In this document: positions 36,301 to 47,393 of the stretch, piece after piece
Numbering within the stretch: the stretch's first letter is position 1
Layout: each line of letters starts with the position of its first letter
NCBI GenBank assembly: GCA_017654735.1
Contig: JADPYG010000089.1
Location: 692,001-756,000, forward strand
Direction of reading: 5' to 3'
Length of the DNA: 64,000 nucleotides
From: Vishniacozyma victoriae
Lineage: Eukaryota > Basidiomycota > Tremellomycetes > Tremellales > Bulleribasidiaceae
The notes under the pieces: generated by a model
Database searches by the model: none
Seen by the model: only the letters and a program-made list of their open reading frames with translations
Told to the model about the DNA's origin: nothing
Program-made: the position numbers and the translations under genes

Positions 36301-39094
36301 GAGATACCGGTAGATAGGATCGTGGAGGTGGAGAAGATCGTTACTAAGGAGGTCCAGGTCCCTGTCGAGGTTGAGCGGATCGTGGAGAAGATTGTGGAAG
36401 TTCCAGTACACATTGAGAAACCAGTAGACCGAACGGTCGAGGTGGAGAAGATTGTGGAGGTACCAGTGGAGGTCATCAAGGAGGTAGAAGTGGAGAAGGT
36501 GGTAGAGAGGATTGTCGAAGTACCAGTGGAGAAGATTGTTGAGGTGGAGAAGATAGTGGAGAAGATGGTTGAGGTACCAGTGGAGAAGATCGTGGAGGTT
36601 GAGAGGGTGGTGGAGAAGATTGTGGAAGTACCTGTTCAGGTCTTTGTGGATAGGATGGTGGATGTACCAGTCGACCGGATCGTGGAGGTGGAGAAGAGGG
36701 TCGAGGTTCCAGTCACAGTTGAAAAGATCGTGGAGGTACCGGTAGAGGTGATCAAGGAGGTGGAGAAGATTGTTGAGGTCGAGCGGATTGTGGAAAAGAT
36801 TGTGGAAGTACCTGTGGAAGTTATCAAAGAGGTGGAAGTCGAGAGGATAGTAGAGAAGATTGTGGAGGTACCAGTAGAGGTGATCAAGGAGGTGGAGAAG
36901 ATTGTCGAGGTGCCCGTTGAGCGGATTGTGGAGCAACGAGTAGAGGTACCGGTGGATAGGATTGTGGAGAAGATTGTGGAGGTTGAGAAGATTGTGGAAG
37001 TACCTGTTGATCGGGTGGTTGAGAAGATTGTCGAGGTGGAGAAGGTGGTTGAAAAGATTGTCGAGGTTCCTGTTGATCGTATCGTCGAAAAGATTGTCGA
37101 GGTACCTGTCGACCGAATCGTGGAAGTCCCCGTTGACCGCATTGTCGAAAAGATCGTCGAGGTCCCTGTGGAACGTATCGTCACGCAGACTATCGAGGTA
37201 CCCGCCACTCGAGCCGTGCATACCGATTTGGCGATCCAGACCGACCCTATCGCCAGTATCCCAACCTCACCGAGCGCTCGATCAGCCGATATGGCCTTGT
37301 TCCGAATCGCCCCTGGCGCAAGCTACGATTTCCTCAAGGCCCCTCCTCCTGCTGGATCCCTCAGTAGCCGAAACAACAGATTGTCAGGCGATACATTCGG
37401 CGGTGCTGTCGATGGCCTTCCTACCGCTCGTGCTCTTTCGCCTATCTCTATTGACGGCCTACCCACCTCACCGATGTCTGATCGATCCAAGACGCCGACT
37501 CTCAACTTACCTCCTCCACCTAGCATGCCACCTCCTTCGGGCAGCGTGAAAAAGATGTCGATTGGCCCACCACCTCGTCCTACCTCACCACCACCTGACG
37601 AGCTGCTCAACAGGGCTCCAAGTTCATACAGGCATTCTGGACAGAAATCAGCTCCATCGACTATCCGAAAGATGGGTCCACCTACTATCGCTACGCGTCA
37701 AGCTTCATCCAGTTCTTTCAAACCTACCGCATCATCTACTCCTGTGAGGGGCGAAGCATGGGCTAAATCCCGCGACAGTGTCCGCCGCCGAGCTGATCAA
37801 GTGATTACCGCCGATACTCGATCCATCACGTCCTCTTTTGCAGAGAGTCATCGAAATCCTTCCATGTCGTCTATGGGATCTTCAATACATCCTGCTGGAC
37901 AGGCTGATGTTTCTCGAGAACCGGTTACAGACCCTACTGCTATTCATGCTATCACCCAGACGATGATTGGAGAATATCTGTATAAATATACTAGGAACAA
38001 GTTGGGTAAAGGTCAATCTGATAATCGACATAAACGGTTCTTCTGGGTCCACCCATATACCAAGACTTTGTATTGGAGCGGTGAGGACCCAGGAAGTACC
38101 TCTGCTTCAGAGTCTTCTTCCAAGAGTGGTACGTCACTTGGGCTTAGCATGTGCTGATGGAAGTATTCATCTCGGGTGTGAGGTCGATCGATGATGATAA
38201 TATCCAACCTCCTGGACTGTTTAGGAAGAGTATTGTCGTTTCTACTCCTGGTCGTGATATTCAGTTCACGGCACCTGATAAGGAGAGGCATGATCTTTGG
38301 ATGTCGGTACGTACTTGTCATTCTGGTGAGGCTTCGCTGATAGCAGGCATTATCGTTCCTGCTCCAGAAGGATGGGGGCGATATCGGTTCTTCAACTCTA
38401 AAAGCCGCTTCTCGATCCCAAATGTCCACCAATCCCGATGAACAAGGTCGAATCATGCGATCACCCATGTCTGTCCGATCAATGAACGCCCAGTCTATCA
38501 ACGATACTACGCCCAAGGCTAATCGAGCATCATCAATCAGAAGACCACCCTCGACAATAGGTACAGCTGGTAAACGAGGTGGAACTGTCGCACATGAATA
38601 CATGCGTCGGCACGATCGTCACGAGCCTCCAACACCTGTACATGGTGGTCATCGATTCATGGGGGCTTACAAGCGCGAATTTAGCGGATCCAATGGGCGA
38701 CCCGATGAGTTCGATTTGGTGTCGAGGGATGATGGGGACGATCCAGATGCTTCTTATGAGGGTCTCGAGAATGTCAGGGGTAAGTCCTATTCTTCACATC
38801 AAGAGCAATTGCTGATAAACAGCATGCTGTGATGGCAAGCACCTAGTAGGCGAACCTCATACCCATAACGGTGACGTACCCAAAGATGTGCGCCGTACGC
38901 CCAAAAGACCAGCTACACCATCGAACTCAATGAAAGCTTGGTCGATGCGTTCAAGAAGACCTTCAGAGACATCACGTAAAACCTCTTCCATCTTCAGAAG
39001 AGGGGGCGATGGGGAGAGTACGAGGTCTAGGTCGGCTGCTGGGAATGGTGATGAGAGTCTGAGGACTGTCTCGGCGCTTTCTCAAAGGAATTAG
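33375..39094 (+). CDS. Cortical anchor of the ApsA/Num1/Mcp5 family with giant IVEVPV repeat
   Basis: Num1/ApsA proteins sit at the cell cortex, bind phosphoinositides through a C-terminal PH domain and anchor dynein and/or mitochondria. N-terminal coiled coils read MLRSHLQNLLEQKSTQLQTL and, after two introns, ERYKEENWNLEVNMQELRAT and HADMNDQLIKSNHEQARLNK, as in ApsA. A disordered linker with an Arg/Gly patch follows. Then comes about 520 residues of repeats (35629-37203) built from KIVEVPVDRIVEVEK-type units. The PH domain begins GEYLYKYTRNKLGKGQSDNR and HKRFFWVHPYTKTLYWSG, crosses introns to FISGVRSIDDDNIQ, and ends HDLWMSALSFLLQK. The tail has ACCDGKHLVGEPHTHNG and a basic Ser-rich end. 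Total about 1,830 residues. Confidence 0.88.
35629..37203 (+). repeat. In-frame IVEVPV/DRIVEVEK repeat array, about 1.6 kb
   Basis: An array of units of roughly 7 residues such as EKIVEVP, VDRIVEV and VEVIKEVEK, encoded with varied synonymous codons (GTCGAGGT / GTGGAAGT), so it is an old protein-level repeat rather than a fresh DNA expansion. No stop or frameshift interrupts it. The antisense strand is also open for 578 codons as a by-product. Confidence 0.95.
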
Positions 39095-39328
39095 TTTTGT
39101 TTGTATTATTGGATTTGTGGGTTTATGGTTCCGATTGTTATATGGTACTGCTATGTATCATATGCCTCAAATATCTTGTAAGTTGTGCTGTCCCGTGTTC
39201 GGTGCTCGCAAGTGGTGCACGTCATGATACTTGGCTCGTCATCGCGTTTACATTCATAGGATATATTGCTACATTTGCTTCAATTAAGCTCGGCATTTCT
39301 CTCCTTCCTCCCAATCAAGTGTCCGTAT

Positions 39329-39874
39329 CTACTCAACGACGGTGATATTCTGACTGAAGTAAACAATGTCGGTTGAACCCGAAGCCTACTGATCAGTACT
39401 GACCAACAGGACCGAAACGAAAGGACGTACCCCAGCGAGGAAAGGGACAGCAGCGGTCAAAAGGTAATCTCCTGGGCTAGTCTCCGAGTCCAAGGGAACC
39501 GAGACGGTTCGATTCTTGTTGACATATTCAGGACTACTCGTTCAGCCAGTGAACGCAACGTTCCTGATTGAACTCACTAGATGGGGTCATACGACAAGAA
39601 GCGTCCTATGTAGTGTTGTTCACCAGAAGTGATACTTTCTCCAGCACCTCGCAGACCCCAAATTACCTGTATGTCAGTCCAGTCTCGTTTGTTTCGCTGA
39701 AAAAGGGTGACTGACCCCGAAATCATTCCAGTTCGAGAGGGATCCCCGGTGAGTTAGGGTAGCGGTGATATTCTGTCCTGCCTGGACAGTGTCTGGGACG
39801 GAGAAGCCGCCGATTCGTCCATAGGCGGAAGCGGCCATTGCGGCGGAAATCAGGAGAGACTTGATTGATACCAT
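39329..39874 (-). CDS. Small secreted protein, Nis1-like
   Basis: The start at 39874 gives the signal peptide MVSIKSLLISAAMAASAYGR, then GGFSVPDTVQAGQNITATLT, NWNDFGVIWGLRGAG and VPLDSETSPGDYLLTAAVPF, and ends DIVYFSQNITVVE after three introns (GACTGACATACAG, GCTGAACGAGTAG, ACTGATCAGTAG). The all-beta pattern, WGL motif and about 137-residue length match what I recall of the fungal Nis1 family, known from plant pathogens but also present in many other fungi. The family call is from memory of its pattern and moderately sure; the secreted nature is clear. N-glycosylation sequons NIT and NRT are present. Confidence 0.7.
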
Positions 39875-40254
39875 TGCTATTGTTCTTGTTGTTGATTGGG
39901 ATCGAGAGTTTGACTAGTTGGATGAAGAGACTTTGAGTGAACTGCGAACGCCTTCTTATACCCTTTAACCCTTGGGTGGAGCGGTGTTGTCGTCTCGAAA
40001 CGTGACAATCACCCATCAGCGCATTCCGTCAAATGTCGTCATGTCTTGCATATCTCGGGTTCAAACGAGGTCTTCATACGTGGGCGGAGGGGGCGTTTCG
40101 GTATCACTGAGCGCCTTGCTGTGTGGTCCATGCCGACGAGATCATGTTCAACGTAAAAACAGACATCACCACCGGTCTACCGGTCATGAAAATGCGGATG
40201 ATGTTTTGCGGTAAACTATTTATAACATTCATCTACTCCACTATGATGTCACAC
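39875..40254. other. Intergenic region
   Basis: About 380 bp upstream of the Nis1-like gene. A frame at 39972-40214 on the plus strand has no domain or context. Nothing else seen. Confidence 0.45.
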
Positions 40255-41882
40255 TTACTCATCGCTGCCGGTTGTATCTACGCCCCCTGACTTTAGGTGA
40301 TTTTTCACAGTCCCCGGTTTGATCATTTCGCGACAACGTTTCCATTCGTAGCACCGCTCACGAATGCCGGCTGCCATGCCGGGGATCTGACCTTGATTGG
40401 ATCTGATGACGTCCTTGAGCATGGTCTCGAGGTCTCGGTTGATGTAGTCTCGTGTCTTTGATAAGGCGTATCTTGATGTCATTTCGGTCCGGATACTTTT
40501 CATCAGCACTGCTATACACTCGGCTGGAGAATTGATATCCTTCTAATGGGGTCGTGATCGCCTGATGGACCGCCTCGACTAGTGAAGAATAGTTAGACGC
40601 AAAATACGAGTAGACAAACGGGGGAGCAATCAGAGAAGCGGGTCCAGGTTGATGGAAACTACCGTCAGCAGCGCCTTCTTCGGTGGAAACTCACTCGCCA
40701 AACGAGTGCCATCCATCGAGCCTTGGCTTATCCCTCGTATAGGGTATCACGACAGGTACAGCCTGATATAATGCCGTATATACCCAGGGACTGAGCACCG
40801 GCTGTCCGATACCTACCAATACCTTACCTTCGGAAAGTAGTTTGGCATACGCCTCTGTAGACTGTTCGCCGAGTGGAGTCAGCCCATCGGGAAGTGGGTG
40901 ACCTTCTTCGATCTCGGTAGTTGGGACTAGGTCGAACAATGGATTTCTTTAGAGAGCGGAGAGGTGTTCAGTAGGAGTTATACCAGGCAAGGTGAAATAT
41001 GCTATAGGTCAACTTACTAATCTAGAATGACCTTGGTTGAGGAAGCTCACATGATGGATCCACAAGTAGGAGGACAGTTCTGTCCCTCTGATCGTGAGGT
41101 ATGACGGGAGGCAGGACATGCACCAGTCCTCGATCGAGTAGGCCAGGTGGAAGTGTTTCTCAGGTAGCGCCCAGGCTCTAGTTGTCAGTCGTTGGAAGCT
41201 TTCAGTATTTGACTCATGTAGCAGGCCACGCTTCGCCAAGCGGTTGATAACTCTAGCCCTCGGTGTTTGGTCCCCAGTACCACCAAGAATCAGACACACT
41301 GTCCGGTCCAGCTCCCCACTACTGTCAGCTCAATCAATAACTGTGGGACATACATCATCGACAACAAGCATCTGCCATATTTTACGCCTCTCAATATCCG
41401 GTATTCCAATACACATATCATCAGCCCCGTCTGGTGGGATGTAGTGTTCCTTGGCTATGCACCTAGGATCTGTTGAACATGATACGATATCGACGTCGGA
41501 CATACAAATGAATCGGCTGATTGTGAGCCGCCTTCACGAAGTTTGGTGGGGACTGACTAGACATCCGGCATAAGTCCTGCTACTTCGATCCAATTCTCGT
41601 ATGGGCCTACTGCTGCATAGCTCATCCCTAGTGACTCGAGCTGCTTGACCTGCTAATCAGTCATACCAGCTCGTTGCGAGGCTTGAGAATCGGGGAAGTC
41701 GTTGACGATGATGGAGATGCTGTAACCGGCAAAACCTGGGATTCTCCACTGCGATTCCGTTTGTGGGTGGGTAGGTTTACGTTGAAGCTCATCCCGACAT
41801 TAATAGCAAGAGTAGTAGTGATCCATGAATACAGTGCAGTCAGCTGTTTCATGACTTTCCAGCGATGGCGTTCAAGAGCCAT
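40255..41882 (-). pseudogene. GT18-like N-acetylglucosaminyltransferase, frame disrupted (or micro-introns)
   Basis: ATG 41882 begins MALERHRWKVMKQ and a TM-like LTALYSWITTTLAINVGMSF, as in type II Golgi enzymes. Later pieces resemble GT18 enzymes: ESLGMSYAAVGPYENWIEVA, RFICMSDVDIVSC, WGAGPDSVSDSWWYWGP, HFHLAYSIEDWC and KVLVGIGQPVLSPWVYTALY. The reading frame is interrupted in four places. A TAG at 41650-41666 can be avoided only by a 17-nt intron or poor donors. One join needs a GC donor near 41212. An in-frame TAA lies at 40949-40951. The last exon needs a 22-nt intron (40496-40517) or has a frameshift. I favour a recent pseudogene. The family call is by motif pattern, moderately sure. Confidence 0.55.
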
Positions 41883-42666
41883 GTTTCTTCAAGGACGACT
41901 TGTGTGTGAAGTATATGGTCCAGCTTCCCCTGCTACTTCTCCCTGCAAGCAGTAATCGTTCGGGACTCTCATCTCCGCCAGTGGGGATATTGAACACTGT
42001 GCATGCTTGTAGTATATGAGGCTCGACATGAATGGCATGAGATGATCGAAAGTGATAAATACGAATTTATATGATGAGCGCTACGTCACCCTTTTACTGG
42101 CTGTTCTCCGGCGTTCAGGGACCAGCTAAGAGGAGGTTCATCGACTGCGCTAAATTAGAAAATATAGCCAAGGCCGACGACGACCGGCTTCCCATGCATA
42201 CATCTTGCTCTTGCTTTACTTCTGTCAATACCACCACTCATATTTGACGATACTAGGCTACTGCATACAGCATACTCTAAACGCACTCAAGAACCTCGTT
42301 CTCCGGCAACCAAGCCGAACTTCCGGTAGAAGATTACCTCGACTCGGACCCTGAACTCGTCTCACAGTCTCTGAACTATCTCTAGACCGTATATCAACCA
42401 TATTACTCGATCTCAATATCAAGACTCTGTCACTCTAGCCAAGGTATCACTGGCGCTCTCGTGCAGAGAGAAGCGATCCTTTCATCCGTCATACTGGCCA
42501 GGAGCTTCAGGGGAAGCTTATCACCGTCAACACTTATCTGTGACCGGGTGTCTCGGACTTCTCAATCTTGATTATTTCTCGTGAGCAGCATCAATTTAGT
42601 CCATGGACCTTGCTGATCTCTAGACCATAGTCGTCTGAGTCTCTAGCATACGCCCAGCTTTGAGAA
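41883..42666. other. Divergent intergenic region, GT18-like / SIP5
   Basis: About 780 bp. No gene is supportable. It probably contains the SIP5 promoter and 5' leader. No repeats or RNA genes were recognised. Confidence 0.45.
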
Positions 42667-44712
42667 ATGGGAAACACACCTTCAAATTCGAACGGCTCAG
42701 CCGAAGCCTCCGGTCATGCGACCCCGTCCGGCAACAATGCGACTTCTTCCCACAACCCCACGTCGACCAGCTCATCCGCCCCTCAACCCATCGCAACCGG
42801 TACAGCAGTACGAAGCGGAGCCGCCCCACAATTTCATTCAGGATTAACACCACCCGCACGAACCCCTTCACCTCCACCTCCGTCCACTCCGCCCCTTTTA
42901 CCCTATGCCGGCCACCTTTCCCCTCAAAATCCACATGCACTGGCGCTTCCTCAAGCACACGACTATTCCAAGACCATTGTGACGGGTCTGATTATGGAGG
43001 CTAAGCTTGCTCCTTTCTATAGGGGGTTGGACGACTTTGAAGAGGATTGGACAGAGGAACAGGTCGCAAAGGCTCTACAGGAAGTACATGAGCAGGATAT
43101 CGAAGAGGATGTCAAGAACAGTGTAACGGAAAGGATCAAGGAGGAGAAGGAATTGCACAAGGGAGCTGGGAGTGTTGCAAAGAAGATGATACATCGAAAG
43201 AGTGATGCGAGAAAGGATGAAGAGAGTCAAGAGAGGGATAAACGAGAGAGAAGGGCTTATATTGGTGCCATTGAATGTCCAATTTGTTTCTTGGTAAGTC
43301 TGCACCTGAAAGCCGGTAGTTGATAGTAGCATTACCCATCCAACATCAACACCTCTCGATGCTGTCAACAACCAATCTGTACTGAATGCTTTGTCCAAAT
43401 CAAGCGAGGCGAACCAACAATCACACATATCGAATCTGAACCTTCGTGCTGTCCATTCTGTGTCGAATCAGACTTTGGTGTAATCTACGAACGGCCCACA
43501 TCAGCTTCTACCCCATCTCTACCCTCCGCATTCGCCACTTCGCCAGATGCAGGTACATCGGGTTTCTCGGCAATGAGCATGCAATCGGATGACGTCGAGT
43601 TTGGAGTTGCAGGAATGGCGCCAAAGGTCCAGGAGAAGATGAGAAGGAAGAGTGTCAGTAGTAAAGCGGCAGAGGTGGTCACTATCGGTAAGCTACATCC
43701 TACTGGATATTCCGGGCAGAGCTGACATTTAGACCAAATTCGACCCGACTGGGAGAGAAAGCTGAACGCCGTCAAAGCTGCTGCTGCTCGAAGGGCTTCA
43801 AGGAGAATTGTCATGCGACAGGTACGAATCTTGACTTCGATGTCGTCGAGTATATGCTAATTTCAGGTCGGAGACCGTCTCGTCCCAATCGGTTTCACAT
43901 CCGCTCGAGCACCTGGTACCGCCGACTTTAGCATGTCGACCGGTGCTGTTACTCCCGAAGAGTCTGGAACAAGGAGATCAAGGCGAAGCGCAAGTAACCG
44001 AGAGCGAGAGCTCGAAGAGGTAAGCTGTCAGCTCACGAACGCTGTTGGACTAGCTGACACATAGGTGATGATTGAGGAAGCAATGCGTCTATCAATGATC
44101 GACCATGAGGACCATCAGAAAAAGTTCAACGACCAAGCCAAGGCAAACAGCGCTTCTGGGAACGCTACTCCCGACCAAGCCCCTAACTCGGCCTCAATCG
44201 GTCCATCCTCAGCTCGTGGATCATTCACTGGCACCAGGCCAGAAAAGGAAAAAGGAACAGCATCACGGTTCCTCTCCAGTATCAAGAACAAGAATCGATC
44301 TCGATCAGGATCAAACGCATCAAACAAGAGTGTCTCGTTTTCACCCATGCCTATCGCTGGACCTGCTTCATCAAGGAATTCTGGATCCTCATCGCCAACT
44401 TCAACCTCACCAAACACCCAGACCAAATCTTCGAACCTGAACCCATCCTCCGCGTCGCCTGTCCCACCAACAACTTCCCTCGTTGATCATACCTCTCCAG
44501 ATGATTTCGGGCCGAGTACCTCCACTCCGGTCAATCAGGCCAATCCGGGTCCGCTACCTGATATCCCTAGAATCAGCTTTGATATGGCCCCCATCACGCC
44601 CGACAGAGTGGGGCCAACGACCGCCAAATCTAGTCTTCCGCATCAGTTTGAGCATGATGAGGGAGATCAAGAGGAGAGGCCAACATATGCCCGTCTCGAC
44701 AGCGAGGCATGA
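42667..44712 (+). CDS. SIP5: SIP5-like protein, RING-type zinc-binding
   Basis: Sip5 of yeast interacts with the Snf1 kinase and the Reg1/Glc7 phosphatase. The N-terminus [15 protein letters not shown] has Gly2 and Ser6, a fair N-myristoylation signal. A Pro/Ser-rich stretch leads to the conserved block [20 protein letters not shown] and [17 protein letters not shown]. The zinc-binding part is [36 protein letters not shown] and [18 protein letters not shown]. Later blocks are [36 protein letters not shown] and [16 protein letters not shown] disordered tail follows. Four introns, all with standard branch sites, keep the frame. Confidence 0.88.
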
Positions 44713-45159
44713 CCGTGATCCCTTAGCGCTAGTCACATGTAGGAAACCGACAATTTGGAACTTCAGGATGGTATGAGGAGATTAAATACTTGGCAGAATA
44801 AGAAATTCAAGCAGGAGAAGGGGAAGTTTTGGGATTTTGGAATCAGGATCAGCAGTCAATCATCACCGCGTCAATCGCCTACGGAATGTCCATACACGAG
44901 CTCAGAGTATATTAGAATAGGTAGCAAGTTAGCTGTACGAGTACACAGATCGATGTTTCCTTGTATACAATTGTACCGAATGAATTGCACTCGAATGACT
45001 TGCAATCAACCTGACCATGTACAGGTATGACTCGGAAATGATTGGTCCGGAATGTCGGAGGATAAATGTGCCGAGTACCGGTTGATTCCAGTCAAGCTAT
45101 TTACCTATAGAGCAGTCGTGGATCGTTTCTAACATCCATTTCGACGACAGTTGGGAGAG
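44713..45159. other. Intergenic region, SIP5 / CYB2
   Basis: About 450 bp between two plus-strand genes. A 91-codon frame at 44755-45030 starts just after the SIP5 stop; it lacks any recognisable domain. It probably holds the SIP5 3' UTR and the CYB2 promoter. Confidence 0.45.
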
Positions 45160-47345
45160 ATGGCATCTAGGAGAGCGACTAGCCTGTTTGGGTCGACTAT
45201 CCGAGCTGGTTCGACCTCACGCATAGCTCCTACACTCCGTCGTGGGGTAGCTACAGCATCAAGATCTGGACCGGGCGTCAATCGGGCGATCCTAGCCTTA
45301 GGGGCTCTGGCTTTGCCTGTAAGCTGGTCGCTACAAAGGAGCTATCGCTGATATATAGACGTACCTATACTGCAATCAGGTATACCTCGATTCAGCTAGT
45401 AACCCCTCGAAGACGTCACCTGATGATATCCCCGCTGCTCACCCGGATAAACCACAGGCTGCTGGTGAAAGTGAAGGTAAAGGGAAATCCGGTGGCTCAG
45501 GCCAAAAGGGTCAGGTCAAGATTAGTGATGTCCTCGCCAAGAAAGAGGGTGACGAGGTCTGGGTAGTAATCAAGGGTAATGTGTACAAGTATGTCTCGTC
45601 CCTCCAAGTTGAATCATGGGAGCTAATGGACAGTATGACAGAGTGGCTAGATGATCATCCCGGTGGATCGGAAATCATCACCTCCAACAGATCGAAAGAC
45701 GTCACGCCAATCTTCAATCCCCGTCACCCATCTGATCAGTTGGATAAGGAGAATCTACCGCCTACGGTCCATCACCTCGGAAAGTTAGACACGGAATCAG
45801 CGACTGATGAGGAGAAGGACGCTATTCGGCTGAAAGTCTCTGCGGAAGAGGAAGAGGAGGAAGAGCGAGTTCAGAGGGAGAGGAAAGAGATGGAAGAGAG
45901 AGGACTAGGGGTCGTTGTCAATATGAAGGATTTCGAGGTATGCTCCAACTCAGCTTCTCGAGATTGGGGGAGATGCTGATGGCAGAAATTCGCTGAACCA
46001 ATGCTGAGTAAAGTGGGATGGGCATACTACGCTTCAGCAGGGGACGATGAGATTAGTGAGTACCCCTTCTTTACGTGGACAATGAGCTGATGAGTAAGCA
46101 AAGAACCAGAACGCAGAAGCATACCAGAAAATCCACTTCCGACCCCGCATCCTCAGGAAAGTCGCCGAGGCCGATGCGAGATGTACAATTCTGGGCAAGG
46201 ATAGTAGTATCCCGGTGTTTATCTCTCCTGCGTATGTGCCCCTAATTTCACCCTCGGCTGTGAGCTGACGAACAGGGCGATGGCCAAGTTGGGACATCCC
46301 GATGGCGAGGTCAACTTAACAAAGGGAGCCGCATCGACTGGTATCATTCAAGTCGTGAGTCCTCTTCGTATGACTCAAACCAAGCGCTAACATACAGATC
46401 TCCTCAAACGCATCCTGCTCCCTGGACGAAATGAACGCAGTCCGAGGACCCAACCAACCCCTCTTTTTCCAACTCTACGTGAACCGAAAGCGAGAAATCG
46501 CCGCAGAATTGATCAAGAAAGTAAACAACCTCAAGATGGACGCAATCTTCATGACCGGTGATGCACCAGTTGGCGGAAAGCGAGAACGGGATTTGCGTCT
46601 CAAGGGCGAGTTTGAGGGGCCTGCTGGTGGTGTCAGTGAAAAGAGCGAGGAAACGCAGGGTGTTAGTCAGGCCATGTTTGCTGGTGTCGATCCCGATCTG
46701 AATTGGGAGGATATCAAGTGGATCAGAAGTCAATCGGATTTACCAATTATCGTCAAGGGTATTCAGTGTGTCGAAGTACGTCTTTTTCTTTGAGGTATGG
46801 AGCGGTGCTGATGAACAGGACGCATTGTTAGCATATGAGAAAGGAGCAAATGGGATCTTGATCTCAAACCACGGAGGTCGACAACTTGATACGACCAGAC
46901 CATCAATCGATGTCCTACTTGAAATCAGAAAATACGCTCCACACCTTCTCCGACCTCAATTCAGAGCCCCAACAGGACCATCACCCGCCTCCATCTCGAA
47001 CCCAGAACGCTTGACTCCGGAAGACGATACTTCCGAGAAGGCGTCTAAGCCATTCGAAATATACGTTGATGGGGGTATCAATAGAGGAACGGATGTTGTG
47101 AAAGCGCTCTGTCTTGGTGCGAATGCTGTGGGTGTAGGGAGAGGGTTCCTGTATGCTCAGAGTGTAGCTGGAACCGAGGGTGTTAAACATGCCGTTGGTA
47201 GTGAGTGCACTCATACACCTCTGAGGCGTTGCTGATGACAGTCCTCGAGTCGGAGATCCTACTGGCATTGCGATTGCTGGGAGCCAACAAACTAGATGAT
47301 CTCAGACCAAGCATGGTAGAGATCAAGGATCATCCCGGTGTGTAG
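45160..47345 (+). CDS. CYB2: Flavocytochrome b2, L-lactate dehydrogenase (cytochrome)
   Basis: Oxidises L-lactate and reduces cytochrome c in the mitochondrial intermembrane space. The N-terminus MASRRATSLFGSTIRAGSTS is a presequence and AILALGALALP a possible sorting helix. The cytochrome b5 domain has EVWVVIKGNVY, then MTEWLDDHPGGSEIITSN and PRHPSDQL with the two heme His. The FMN domain has VGWAYYASAGDDEI, IHFRPRILRKVAEADA, ISSNASCSLDEM, FFQLYVNRKREIA, LPIIVKGI, ILISNHGGRQLDTTRPSIDV (catalytic His and Arg) and FEIYVDGGINRGTDVVKALC. The end DLRPSMVEIKDHPGV fits the family. About ten introns. The acidic EEEEEEERVQRERKEMEER linker before the FMN domain looks extended. Confidence 0.93.
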
Positions 47346-47393
47346 ACGATAGTGACTGCGGTCAATCAAGAATATGCATGTTGTGTATTAAGC

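Noticed and set aside
35485..37221. Long 578-codon frame on the minus strand over the repeat region
   Set aside because: It is the exact antisense of the IVEVPV array. Its openness follows from the restricted codons of the repeat, and the sense strand has homology and flanking domains.
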